Source of the DNA: Haliclona indistincta
Taxonomy: Eukaryota > Porifera > Demospongiae > Haplosclerida > Chalinidae
Assembly (NCBI GenBank): GCA_964017065.1
Contig: OZ024790.1
Coordinates: 10,676,403 to 10,740,402 of the forward strand
Length of the DNA stretch: 64,000 nt
Direction of reading: 5' to 3'
Shown here piece by piece: positions 55,501 through 63,813 of this stretch. Position 1 is the stretch's first letter, and the number at the start of each line of letters is the position of its first letter. The notes beneath the pieces were generated by a model. It searched no databases. It was not told where the DNA came from and saw nothing but the letters and a program-made list of their open reading frames with translations. Position numbers and translations under genes: made by a program.

Positions 55501-56118
55501 CTTTTTGCTGTTCCTTACACACTTGCTCTACTGTTTGATCCTGTGATTGAGAAATATCTCACAAGAATGACATTCTTTCGTAAACAGTGGATTAAGTTTA
55601 AGCCTTTCGTTGATGCTTACCATGGACCTTACAAGGACAACTGTCGGTTTTGGACTGGTCTATTGCTCCTGGTCCGTATGTCATTTACACTAGTATCTCT
55701 TCATTTGAGTACTTATGTTGGACTGATCTTCATCACAACCAGCACTAGTGTACTGCTTTCTCTAATGATATTTTATGGTGGTGTCTACCAAAAGAACTAC
55801 TTAAACATCTTGGAGTGGTCATCTTTGATTAACCTGAGTCTACTCTCTGCCATTTACAGCGTATTGTGTGACAAGTTAAGTGCACAGCATGTAGTCACTA
55901 TCATCAGTGTGAGTGTTGCTGTCGTCACCTTTGTTGGTGTAATCGTCTTTCATGCATTTTCTTGGTTAAAAAGTTTTCTCAAGCTTCTTCGTAACTATTT
56001 TTACAATGTTGAAGAGTCCGAAAAGCTGTTGAAAGACAAAGAAAATCCCACATGCCAGCAATTGGTGCCACCAACATCCTCTGATGTGTGGATGAGGAGG
56101 GAGAGCCTGATTTATTAA
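52594..56118 (+). CDS. C5: beta-helix/PMP-repeat multi-pass receptor-like protein with divergent ectodomain
   Basis: An intronless intact frame of 1,174 residues. Residues 1 to about 130 and about 550 to the end are nearly identical to the other copies. The block between them (about 52990-54230) is strongly diverged: GHANGGNIAIMYAEPFICDL replaces the usual NFEGGNIAIVYIDPQTCD, and NNNARHRGGAIFADMQ replaces NNSAKEKGGAIFVDTQ. The fold signature is kept. The region just after the block (AYHGEEFNISVVTVGQENG, LLVEYAFEIESPYKSL) matches C3 specifically. Membrane half and tail (KSFLKLLRNYFYN...SSDVWMRRESLIY) match C4. This mosaic pattern implies gene conversion plus diversification of the extracellular part. 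It is the last C gene, followed directly by ATP5F1D. Confidence 0.9.
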   Translation: MAANSIFLLLMLSIFCPCSTRDVYIQPSEGAERCPGTCYNINTFGKMAHNNFSNSTDLIVHFLEGTHLFDLQGLVVFRNLTNAVFEGDGRMEQGFHETVWQSTVVIKCTEHSSTGIAFVNSFNITFRYITITNCGADMANFCRITCRGSLGYFKTDYNIALDHVSIQNGTGNGLLIENDGVDLIITHSSFAQNYVSGHANGGNIAIMYAEPFICDLHVYKYSMSILNTNVSFGVSEQNNAEGIVMHLSQKAYSVAILLDSVIAYSNKGLDISAIQHDVPTYSLIINNSLSFGANGSAFSIFSTQAQYDHFPCTLVPLLNFSIIIVNSKFVGNNNKNSDAIVSIFLSGVKFTSRILIKACEISHNIGLSGLELKFYSYHYQSQYFVTLENFIARNNSWLHHVNMPSAVYASFVTILVLKNVSISNNDMTGLNAYHTNVVVNGTSVFHNNTGIDGGGLAMYRSSYLIFHDDSFLNFTNNNARHRGGAIFADMQVKSSPCFFQYSDNTRPDSVKVKMTGNNANKAGTALFGGNINGCLLFFQNLTYGRECFNKTFEYSTQTGPSVISSQPTDVCFCDDSNTINCSQTQLTMTAYHGEEFNISVVTVGQENGVAPGILHIRPLNSEAKKDDVQLHNTNAMNCTTITITPIDTTYLLLVEYAFEIESPYKSLNISFLECPFGFQITNKTRTCDCEELRHISTTIKCDAVTNMITRQGDIWIGNISDCATVQTPCPFDYCNTALVNFSFTDPDPQCAFNRTGILCGGCKQNFSLALGSNNCIECPQFSYIALIIPFAAAGFVLIALLMVLNLTVSIGTINGLIFYASIVKTSESTGIFLPNGPILVLSQFIAWLNLDLGIETCFYHGMTAYAKMWLQFVFPLYIWFIIATIIVLCHYSTWLSNKIGGNVVQVLATLILLSFSKIFRTAVLAIKFTTLSCANSGKIISKFVWSMDGNVTYLSPKHCILMAAAVLFLLFAVPYTLALLFDPVIEKYLTRMTFFRKQWIKFKPFVDAYHGPYKDNCRFWTGLLLLVRMSFTLVSLHLSTYVGLIFITTSTSVLLSLMIFYGGVYQKNYLNILEWSSLINLSLLSAIYSVLCDKLSAQHVVTIISVSVAVVTFVGVIVFHAFSWLKSFLKLLRNYFYNVEESEKLLKDKENPTCQQLVPPTSSDVWMRRESLIY

Positions 56119-56394
56119 CTGTAGATATATTTAACTTCCTAGTTTGTGTGTCTCAACTCACAATTCCTTAGCATCGGTGTTTCTTAACAAAATCAACTGT
56201 TTCAATAACAATAGGTGGAATTGTCGACAAGAAGAATAATTATTGCCTAGACCTGATGGAGTTCATGTTTGTACTCTAGTGCAAAACGACAAAGTTTTGA
56301 ATTTTGCACTGATTTCACACAAATTAAAATTGCCGCTCAAAATATGGGCGTGGTATAACGCATGCGCACGACGTCAATACACATCAAAAACAAA
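56119..56394 (+). promoter_or_regulatory. C5 3' flank joined to the ATP5F1D promoter
   Basis: The C 3' flank (CAATAACAATAGGTGGAATTG) ends at GTCGACAAGAAG (56223-56234), where ATP5F1D-specific sequence begins. AACGCATGCGCA (56357-56368) matches 10 of 12 positions of the NRF-1 consensus. CGACGTCA (56369-56376) matches 7 of 8 of a CRE. Both are plausible for a nuclear mitochondrial gene. GGGCGTGG is at 56346-56353. Confidence 0.55.
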
Positions 56395-58324
56395 ATGGCC
56401 GCCGTTCGTTTTACTTCAGTGCTCTCTCGAAGATCGCTTCGTGTGGCTCCTCTCCTGCTCAAGAGAGGTTACGCAGAAGCAGGAATGATGCCTTTCACGT
56501 TTGCATCACCTACGAATGTTAGTGCTTATTTTTATACACAGTAACCGTCAGAACACACTCGTTTCACCTTCTCTCCCTTCAGGCGTTCTACAGTAACACT
56601 GATGTAAAGCAAGTAGACGTGACCACTACTTCAGGAACGTTTGGCATCCTTCCTTTCCACGTCCCGGCTATCGCTGTTTTGAAGCCAGGCCTAATGACAG
56701 TGTACGAAGAAGACAACAAGCAAAACAAGTTTTTTGGTGAGCGAGGAGATAGTGTCATTAGCTTCTCATTGCTTCATTTTCTTGTTCACAGTTAGTAGTG
56801 GTACTGTGACTATCCATGCAGACAGCTCAGTTCAGATAATGGCTGAGGAGGCCTACACACTAGACCAACTAGACATGCAGGTACGTTGCATGCCCTAGTG
56901 ATTCCATAAAGCACTGCTGTAATGCGCCTATCAATGTCACGCCCCACCTCCCCAGTACGGGGCAAGTAGGGGATTATAGGGGATTTGCACAAACAGGAAG
57001 TCAAAAGCCCCAGGGTAGGGCAGAGTTGGCGATGCAATTCCCCTACAAATCCCGTCTATATCCCCACCCTGCCCCTACGGGATTTGACCTTACATAATAC
57101 TATTATAGAAGAATGACTCAGCGACACGTATATCATGAAATCCAAGCGTAACTGGAGTTGGTCAAATGCCCGACCCTCAGGCAGAATTTCGTTGTATAAT
57201 CCCGTACAACCCCCACCCCTGTCCCGTACTGGGGGGTGGGGCGTGACATTGATAGGCGCATAAGTAACAGCGAGGGCAGACAGAAGTTAGACAACTACCC
57301 TGATAGTTATTTTTGTATCTAACGGACAGAATCGCACATGTGACATTGGTTTGATATACAGTGGAACCTCTCTAAGGCGGACACCATTGGGACCAACAAA
57401 AATTTTCCATTATAGAGAGGGTGTCTTCTGGTCAGGGGTTTATTATACATTATTACACAGTACGTCATCTTTCACCAATCAGATTGCTCTATTCGAGGGC
57501 ATTAATGTAGGTTGTTGACCGCGCGTAGCGTCTTCTATAGCAACAGACCGTTGCGTCTTTGCGAGTTTGAAAAATTCGCGATGTTATTTCGCTCACAGTG
57601 ATGAACTATGTTTATTGCACTCGTGTGAGGGCAATAACTAATACTTATGTGGGTTATAATTATTTGGGATTCAGTAAGTGTCCGTTATGGAGGGATGAGG
57701 GGTGTCCTCTAAGAGGGGTTCCACAGTGCAGCGTCTTGTTTTAGCAATTACAATGTTATTAGATGCAGTTTGATCACACATAGACACTGCTTGTTGAGCA
57801 TTCTTTGTTATTAAGCGCATACGCACATCCGAGAAACACGGGAATGTGAGAGCATTTGGTATAGGCATGCGGTAGGCATTCACTGCTCATCGAACGTTAG
57901 TTTACAACACAGCTACTAGCATTGGTAAGACTTTCAAAGCCTAGTTTTTAAGCACTTCTCCAGTTGTTGCTTGTCAAGCGCAGATTTGTTTATAATAATA
58001 ATTATGTGCATGCTTTTAACAATGGTCTTGTAAAGAATGGGTCCCGTTTGCAAGAAAAAGTTACTTTTCAACAAGTCCAGTTCGGATAAGTTTATAGTTG
58101 GGGCCTAGCAGGATCAGAAAGGTGTCCTATCTACTAGACTCCTAATGATAATCTTGATTTACAATATTGTGCTGTTGTGATTTTTTCTTGTCCTATAGGC
58201 TGCTCGTCAGGGATTAGAGAAGAGTCAACAGCAGCTTTCATCAGCTTCTTCAGACGATTCTCGTGCAGAAGCTCAGATTGGTGTCGAACTATATGAAGCT
58301 GTGATCAAAGCTTTAGAGAGTTAG
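56395..58324 (+). CDS. ATP5F1D: mitochondrial ATP synthase F1 subunit delta
   Basis: Four exons (56395-56517, 56583-56736, 56792-56880, 58199-58324) with agreeing phases give 163 residues, close to the usual length of about 168. Residues 1-25 are a basic, Ser/Arg-rich mitochondrial targeting sequence (MAAVRFTSVLSRRSLRVAPL). MPFTFASPT begins the mature part. The N-terminal beta-sandwich carries TTTSGTFGILPFHVPAIAVLKPG and SSGTVTIHADSSVQIMAEEA. The last exon encodes the C-terminal helical hairpin (AARQGLEKSQQQL...GVELYEAVIKALES). In the F1Fo ATP synthase this subunit belongs to the central stalk, with gamma and epsilon, and equals bacterial epsilon. The third intron is long (1.3 kb) because two MITEs lie in it. 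Truncated copies of promoter and exon 1 occur upstream of C2 and C4. Confidence 0.95.
56923..57260. mobile_element. 338-bp Harbinger-like MITE
   Basis: Terminal inverted repeats TGCGCCTATCAATGTCACGC / GCGTGACATTGATAGGCGCA extend further through CCCCACC and CAGTACGGG. TAA occurs on both sides (56920-56922 and 57261-57263), fitting the 3-bp target preference of PIF/Harbinger. No open frame. It is inside intron 3 of ATP5F1D. Confidence 0.8.
57359..57726. mobile_element. ~368-bp pogo/Tc1-like MITE
   Basis: The left end CAGTGGAACCTCTCTAAGGC is mirrored by CCTCTAAGAGGGGTTCCACAG, with GGACACC/GGTGTCC just inside. The CAGTGGAACC terminus resembles pogo/Tigger elements. TA is present at the left and not preserved at the right. 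Inside ATP5F1D intron 3. The rest of that intron (57727-58198) shows nothing further. Confidence 0.7.
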
Positions 58325-58451
58325 AGTATAACAACATTTAGTAGTCGTTATGTAGCCTAGGATTGCCTGTATTATGTACAGTACAATATTGATTATGGGC
58401 GGTGCTTCAGTTAATTAGGGCGTGGCTGTGTATAACCACGCCCCTAGAACT

Positions 58452-60533
58452 ATGGCGGAGCAAGAATCGGTTGGTCTTGAAAGCGACGTCTTGGCGAGAC
58501 TAGAGGATGAAGTAAAATGCGCTGTGTGTCGTCAGAGACTCGACAATTCAAAGACGCTTCCCTGTCTACACAGCTTCTGTAAGACGTGCTTGGAGGAGCA
58601 AGAAATCGAGGATGAGGAACTTGGGTCGATCAAGAAATATTTCCATTGCCCTACTTGTCGTCTCCCCGCGGCTATACCAGAGGGTGGTATCAATTCATTC
58701 AGCACTGCTTCTCACATCGCCGGTGTCCAGAGAATGTACGATAAGTTGTCATCTATCGCACGCAAACGTCACATGACAGAATGTCCCTCTCACAACAAAC
58801 CGTTTGAGGTCTACTGTGAATCCTGTGAGGAGCTCGCGTGTGTGAAATGCACACTCAGAAAGCACAAAGACCACAACTGCAGCATTGTTGATGATGTGTA
58901 CGAGCGCCATAAACGACGTGTGGAGAAATCGTTAGTTCCTTTGAGAGAAAAGGTCGAATCGTTGGAGCAAACAGCACAGGAGTTTGACTTTCAGTCCGCG
59001 GCCGTAACAGAGCAAGGTTGTGCGGTGAAAGAAGAGCTCCATTTAACCATTCAGACGCTCATTGAGTCACTGTTAGAGACAGAGAAGGAGCTGAACAAGA
59101 CGGTAGATGCAGCGACCAAGCAGAAACTCCAGTTGCTGTCATGGCAGAAGAGTGAAGTGGACGCTGTCTTGGTGCAGCTGAGGGGCTGCAAAGAATTTGT
59201 CGAGGAAGAGCTCCAAATGGAGTCCCAACCTCAGTTTGTGGCAACAGAGAAGGAGCTGGTTTCTGAGATGCAGGCTATTATGACCGAAATCAAGGCTAAA
59301 AATTATTCGCCTATCGAGGAACCAAATCTGTCCTTTGTCAAAGATGCAGATGCTATTCACACGTGCAGTAAAGTAGGAAAAATCGAGTATTCGTACAACT
59401 ATCTTGCTCAGCGATGCAAGGCGTCAGGAAGAGCTCTTGCTAACAGTATGGTAGCTTTTCAGACACATTTCGAACTTTTCTTTGAATCTGAGGATGGAGT
59501 GGCGTTGAGCTTTCCTAACAATCTCATATCGTGTAGTCTTCGTTACCATTACTACAACTATATGAAGAAGTGTCCGTGCAATGTCACTGAGGTACGGCCT
59601 GGTACGTATCGGGTAACTTACACACCTGTTGCCCGTGGTCCGCATGAGCTAAGTGTGCGTGTAGGTGGAGTTCACTTGTCTAATAGCCCATACAAGCTAC
59701 AGGTATTGCCTCATCCTGAAATGCGTAAAAAGCCTATTAAAACTGCTGATGGTCTAAACGGCCCATATGCTGTGAGCCTTACGAGAAGCGGAAGTATAGT
59801 TGTATCAGAATGGGACAGACACTGCATTTCTGTGATGTCTTCCGAGGGCGAGAAATTTGCTACCTACGGCAAGAAAGGTATTGATCAGCTCCAATTCAAC
59901 TGCCCAGCTGGGCTAACCATCACACATGATAACAACATCATTGTGGCTGATGTCTACAATCATCGAATTCAAAAACTAAGTGTCAGAGGAACATTTGTCG
60001 CATCTGTTGGTTGTTATGGAAGAGGTAAACTCCAGTTCAATCGTCCCAGCTGGGTCGCAGTGCATCCCAAGACCCAAGAAGTGTACGTCTCAGACACTCT
60101 CAACAATCGAATTCAAGTCTTGAATCCAAATCTCACATTTTCTCACTGCTTTGGCACCAGAGGCACAGACCCGGGACAGCTTCAGCACCCTGCGGGGATT
60201 GCATTCAATTCTAAAGGAACTCTATTTGTGGTTGACGGTACAAACCATCGTATACAGAACTTCACATCGAGAGGGGAGCTCCTCTGTGAGTTCGGACAGT
60301 CCCGCTTACTGCTTCCCTCTGGTATCTGTGTCGATGACTGCGATGTGCTGTATGTAGCTGACTCAAAAGCTCATTGTATAGTATGCTTTGCCTCAGATGG
60401 AACGTTTTTAGGTAGCTTTGGAAGCGACGGCCAAAAGCCAGGCCTCTTTGATCAGCCACATGGAGTGTTTGTAGACTATACTGGTGCACTTTATGTAGCT
60501 GACTCGAGTCAAGGTCGTGTTGTTGTTTGTTAA
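58452..60533 (+). CDS. TRIM-NHL protein (RING, B-box, coiled coil, filamin, NHL)
   Basis: An intronless frame of 693 residues from ATG 58452 (MAEQESVGLE). Upstream in-frame codons lack an ATG and contain a GGGCGTGG/CCACGCCC palindrome, probably promoter or leader. Domains: RING at about 23-70 (CAVC...CLHSFCKTC...CPTC), B-box 2 at about 110-145 (CPSHNKPFEVYCESCEELACVKC...HKDHNC), coiled coil at about 155-290, filamin-type Ig at about 316-420 (VRPGTYRVTYTPVARGPHEL), then six NHL repeats from about 431 forming a beta-propeller (NHRIQ, DTLNNRIQV and DSSQGRVVV units). The order is that of the TRIM2/3/71 class: E3 ubiquitin ligases, some of which bind RNA through NHL. It starts 127 bp after the ATP5F1D stop in the same direction. 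The substrate cannot be inferred. Confidence 0.93.
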   Translation: MAEQESVGLESDVLARLEDEVKCAVCRQRLDNSKTLPCLHSFCKTCLEEQEIEDEELGSIKKYFHCPTCRLPAAIPEGGINSFSTASHIAGVQRMYDKLSSIARKRHMTECPSHNKPFEVYCESCEELACVKCTLRKHKDHNCSIVDDVYERHKRRVEKSLVPLREKVESLEQTAQEFDFQSAAVTEQGCAVKEELHLTIQTLIESLLETEKELNKTVDAATKQKLQLLSWQKSEVDAVLVQLRGCKEFVEEELQMESQPQFVATEKELVSEMQAIMTEIKAKNYSPIEEPNLSFVKDADAIHTCSKVGKIEYSYNYLAQRCKASGRALANSMVAFQTHFELFFESEDGVALSFPNNLISCSLRYHYYNYMKKCPCNVTEVRPGTYRVTYTPVARGPHELSVRVGGVHLSNSPYKLQVLPHPEMRKKPIKTADGLNGPYAVSLTRSGSIVVSEWDRHCISVMSSEGEKFATYGKKGIDQLQFNCPAGLTITHDNNIIVADVYNHRIQKLSVRGTFVASVGCYGRGKLQFNRPSWVAVHPKTQEVYVSDTLNNRIQVLNPNLTFSHCFGTRGTDPGQLQHPAGIAFNSKGTLFVVDGTNHRIQNFTSRGELLCEFGQSRLLLPSGICVDDCDVLYVADSKAHCIVCFASDGTFLGSFGSDGQKPGLFDQPHGVFVDYTGALYVADSSQGRVVVC

Positions 60534-60652
60534 AGTATGTACTATTATCATAAGTGAAAATGCTTATTTTATTTTATTATTACTTCAACAATTCACAAAA
60601 CAAATATTAACCTGAGTCTTTCATTGGATTAATCATAGCAGCCTATCCAAAG
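60534..60652. other. short convergent spacer
   Basis: AT-rich gap between the TRIM-NHL stop and the stop of the minus-strand partial gene. No feature beyond probable 3' UTRs. Confidence 0.5.
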
Positions 60653-60832
60653 CTAATGCCCACGTGTCATTGTTCTCTTGATCCAAGCTGAGCTCCTCTG
60701 TGCAGCTCTTGAGATTAGTTCTTTAGCCAGTGCACCTCCAACAATCGGAACTGGAATTGCAGTTTGACCAATGGCTGCACCCATATAAGGTACACCCAGA
60801 TATGACTGTAATTGTGTGCTGCATTCAGGAAC
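60653..60832 (-). CDS. C-terminal exon of an unidentified protein, truncated by the gap
   Basis: On the minus strand an open frame runs from the gap edge to a TAG at 60655-60653, giving about 59 residues that end AAQRSSAWIKRTMTRGH. It includes a Gly/Ala-rich hydrophobic stretch (YMGAAIGQTAIPVPIVGGAL). Codon usage looks like coding sequence and there are no internal stops, but the family is not recognised. It could be the membrane-associated end of a longer protein whose other exons lie in or beyond the gap. Confidence 0.45.
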   Translation of the reverse strand, partial: VPECSTQLQSYLGVPYMGAAIGQTAIPVPIVGGALAKELISRAAQRSSAWIKRTMTRGH

Positions 60833-61032
60833 NNNNNNNNNNNNNNNNNNNNNNNNNNNNNNNNNNNNNNNNNNNNNNNNNNNNNNNNNNNNNNNNNNNN
60901 NNNNNNNNNNNNNNNNNNNNNNNNNNNNNNNNNNNNNNNNNNNNNNNNNNNNNNNNNNNNNNNNNNNNNNNNNNNNNNNNNNNNNNNNNNNNNNNNNNNN
61001 NNNNNNNNNNNNNNNNNNNNNNNNNNNNNNNN
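60833..61032. other. assembly gap (200 N)
   Basis: Exactly 200 undetermined bases. A round length suggests a placeholder rather than a measured distance, so linkage across it rests on scaffolding. Confidence 0.99.
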
Positions 61033-61773
61033 CATTGGTACCTAGTCTACGATTCCCTCAATATAGGGTTATTACAGTCGCAAACATGACAGAATTGGAA
61101 GGCAAAAACTCTCTTCTCGGTACCGACCTTGTTCACAAAACAGATCAACAGCAACTCCTACAAGGCACTGTAAGGCAGGAGACTTGCACGCAAGAAAACT
61201 GTATCACTGTAGAACGAGAAAACTATCTTGGCGCTCGAGACAGATTCGTAAGCTAGTCAGAATTCACTAATAAATGCAATTATCGAGGCTCCGCCCCCTC
61301 AATTCATCTTCTTTTATTTTTTATTACAAATACGAAGGAGTTTGCGTCTTTCTGTTTGTGCGTTTTGTATTCGGGTCGAAGCACTGTACACGCTGAAACA
61401 CCATCCAGCCGAATCTGTGACAAGCGATTTTTTCATTGCGGACCCTAACTCTAGCGACAGTTTTGTTCTACACAAATTGCTAATGCAGGCAAATACCACA
61501 CTACTTTATACAGCAGGCATTGGTTGACACTTAGAAACAACTAAGTAAACCACCAGAAGCTTCAGTAACTCACAGGAGGGACCCCTGCAAACGCACTGTT
61601 TGTTTGGAAATGAAAAACTGCACGCAAAAGACTCTTTTAAAGCGATCTCGGTTTTAAGCTTTTACCATCACCGAGAAGAGAGCGCATTGAGTCTGAAAAG
61701 TTGGTTGGATTTCTTGAAGCGCCTTGAGCTTTCCAGCAAACGAGCCACAAAGGCCAAAAATTAGCCCAAAAAT
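61033..61773 (+). other. region between gap and right arm; possible small exons
   Basis: Two plus-strand frames look mildly coding: 61086-61256 (MTELEGKNSLLGTDLV...GARDRFVS) and 61342-61527 (contains SDFFIADPNSSDSFVLHKLL). Neither has a recognised domain and they are not clearly joined by splice sites. They could be exons of a gene crossing the gap. Nothing is recognised from 61530 to 61773. Confidence 0.3.
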
Positions 61774-62359
61774 CCATATGGACTTGTCATCCGCCTCCTC
61801 GCACAGGCCGGAAATACCTCCTCGCACAGGCCGGAAATAGTCAGACCTTGTCATCCGCCCACCTCCTCGCACAGGCCGGAAATCTCAATTACAGGCCGGA
61901 AGCTTCTATAAAGCTCCACCAAAGGTAGCACTATCTGGAGATTGCTTGGAAGATAGCTGATGCTCCTTGCTCCTGATGCCGGCGCTGCTGTTTAGCCGTC
62001 TTCACGTGTAAGTTATTACTGTACGTACATGTACCTAGTCTCGATTACCCTGCACTGTCTGCTATTCCCCACTGATCAACACACACCAACAGTGTGCGAA
62101 ATATAATTATGCTTACTAATGTGTAGTGTATGTTGTGTGTGTACGTGCCTGCATAGATAATAAAGTAATTCAGACCTCCCCAATGTCAAAATGCAATGCG
62201 TGCATGTACTAATCTATGTACACCATGATTCTACATAGAGCAAGGTTGATACAATGTGAATAGATGCCTAGTAGTCGATGTGTAGGCATTAGAGGGTTAA
62301 GCATTTTGTTGTGTAGGTCAATATGTGTGTCGTTAATAGCATGACTGTCTATTATCCCT

Positions 62360-62385
62360 GTCTCTCTCTCTCTCTCTCTCACTCA

Positions 62386-62416
<31 letters not shown>

Positions 62417-62421
62417 CTCTC

Positions 62422-62473
<52 letters not shown>
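62360..62473. repeat. CT microsatellite
   Basis: About 57 CT dinucleotides with CACTCA and CCTCTC interruptions. It corresponds to the much shorter GA run near 3125-3150 in the left arm, so the tract has expanded in this arm or contracted in the other. Confidence 0.9.
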
Positions 62474-62477
<4 letters not shown>

Positions 62478-63527
62478 CTCAATAACCAGTTGCCATAGCA
62501 TCTTTGTGTGTCACAAGGATGCTGCTCCCTATTGGTCTTGCATTCTATGCTTGCAGTGCTATGTTGGTGTAATTGTAATACCCAATAGCTAAACCACAAA
62601 CCAGCAACAAAGTCACTACGTAGTCTGGACAGCAGTTGAGTAAAATGAATTGATGGCTACTGCACGCTAGACACTACCATGCATGCATGAACTTAATTAC
62701 GTGATTGGTGGCCCGAACTGTTCATGGCTATGTACAGTAGCAGATGGCTTCACCTATAGCTGAACCTTGATCTAATACTTTCTGTTTACTTGAGTCACTT
62801 GACATGGGTTGTCAGCTAGGGTGGCATGGATAGTGGTTAGAGTACTTGTCATCATGGAATCCGTAGCCATCAAAGAGTTAAATTATCGCTCACCTCTCTC
62901 CCCTCTCTCTCTCTCATTGTCTTTGTTTTAGTCCCTCTCAATGTTTCTATCTCTGTATTTTCATCTGTCTCTTACTCTATACATGTAGCTCTCTCCAAAT
63001 CTGTCTGCTTTCACTCTCTATCTTACACACATTATAAGCAAAAGCAAAATCTGTGTATACATGTGCATGAGTGCGTGCGTGTGTGTGTGTAAAAATTCAC
63101 CTCCTAAAATTTTTACAAATGAAACAAGTTCTACTAGAAAAACAAAAATATGAGATGATGGAATTGAGCTTCTGCTGATTGAAGGTCAATTGTGAAACCT
63201 GAATGAAAGTCAGGTTTCATAATGCGTGCAGGTTTTCCTGCACGCACATTCTCAATCACTTACATAATATCTACTCATACTCTCTCACACACTTCATCTC
63301 TCAAACTATGTCTGATTGACTGCACTGATGAGATCCGATAGATCGAAACAGTCTGATAACTCATGTTGTCGACTGTCTGCAGTTTCAGATTCTGTGTTTC
63401 TGTTCCCTCTTTTCAACTATTATTTTGTTCAGCAAAAATTAATGTGTTCACATTGTTAAAATGTAGATCTAATCATACGATTGTCTCAGCTGTGTTCTAT
63501 TAATAATGTATTTCACATGTACTATAC

Positions 63528-63602
63528 TTGCCTCGTCCCCAGGCCACACCCTCCTTCCTCGTTCATCCCCTCAGCAGGGGGAGTGGCCTGGAGGCGAGGC
63601 TA
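63528..63602. mobile_element. 75-bp foldback element, TAGCCTCG family, with 9-bp flanking repeat
   Basis: TTGCCTCGTCCCCAGGCCAC pairs with GTGGCCTGGAGGCGAGGCTA. GTACTATAC occurs immediately on both sides. It is the counterpart of 1959-2033, so the insertion predates the arm duplication. Confidence 0.8.
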
Positions 63603-63743
63603 GTACTATACATGAGATAAATGTAGTACAGGTGTATCACACTATTATCGCATGTGAGACATTGCTTTGAGTTTGACAAACATGAATCAAACGACTTGTA
63701 TGTGAACTCTGTGATGCAGTATAATGAGTTTCGTTCTGTGTAG

Positions 63744-63813
63744 CTGGTCAGCTTTGAGTTAGTGCAACGAATATTCCTGTCTCAAGACAATAAGGATGGA
63801 GAATCAGTCTATG
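63744..63813 (+). CDS. possible 70-bp internal exon
   Basis: Bounded by TGTGTAG/CTGG (acceptor) and ATG/GTAAGT (donor). It reads LVSFELVQRIFLSQDNKDGE then SVY in one frame without stops. The splice sites are good and the residues plausible, but it is short and the family is unknown. Most of the matching sequence is deleted from the left arm. After 63848 nothing further is recognised to the window end. Confidence 0.35.

Noticed and set aside
11940..56118. Bacterial contamination, because the C genes are intronless and carry PMP-type repeats known from Chlamydia
   Set aside because: They alternate with many-intron Ig/FN3 genes, share eukaryotic signal and membrane architecture, and are embedded in duplications that include sponge-like spacers and a mitochondrial presequence gene.
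58422..58451. Ten-codon N-terminal extension of the TRIM-NHL protein
   Set aside because: The extension begins at a GTG within a GGGCGTGG/CCACGCCC palindrome; the first ATG is 58452 and gives the expected N-terminus.
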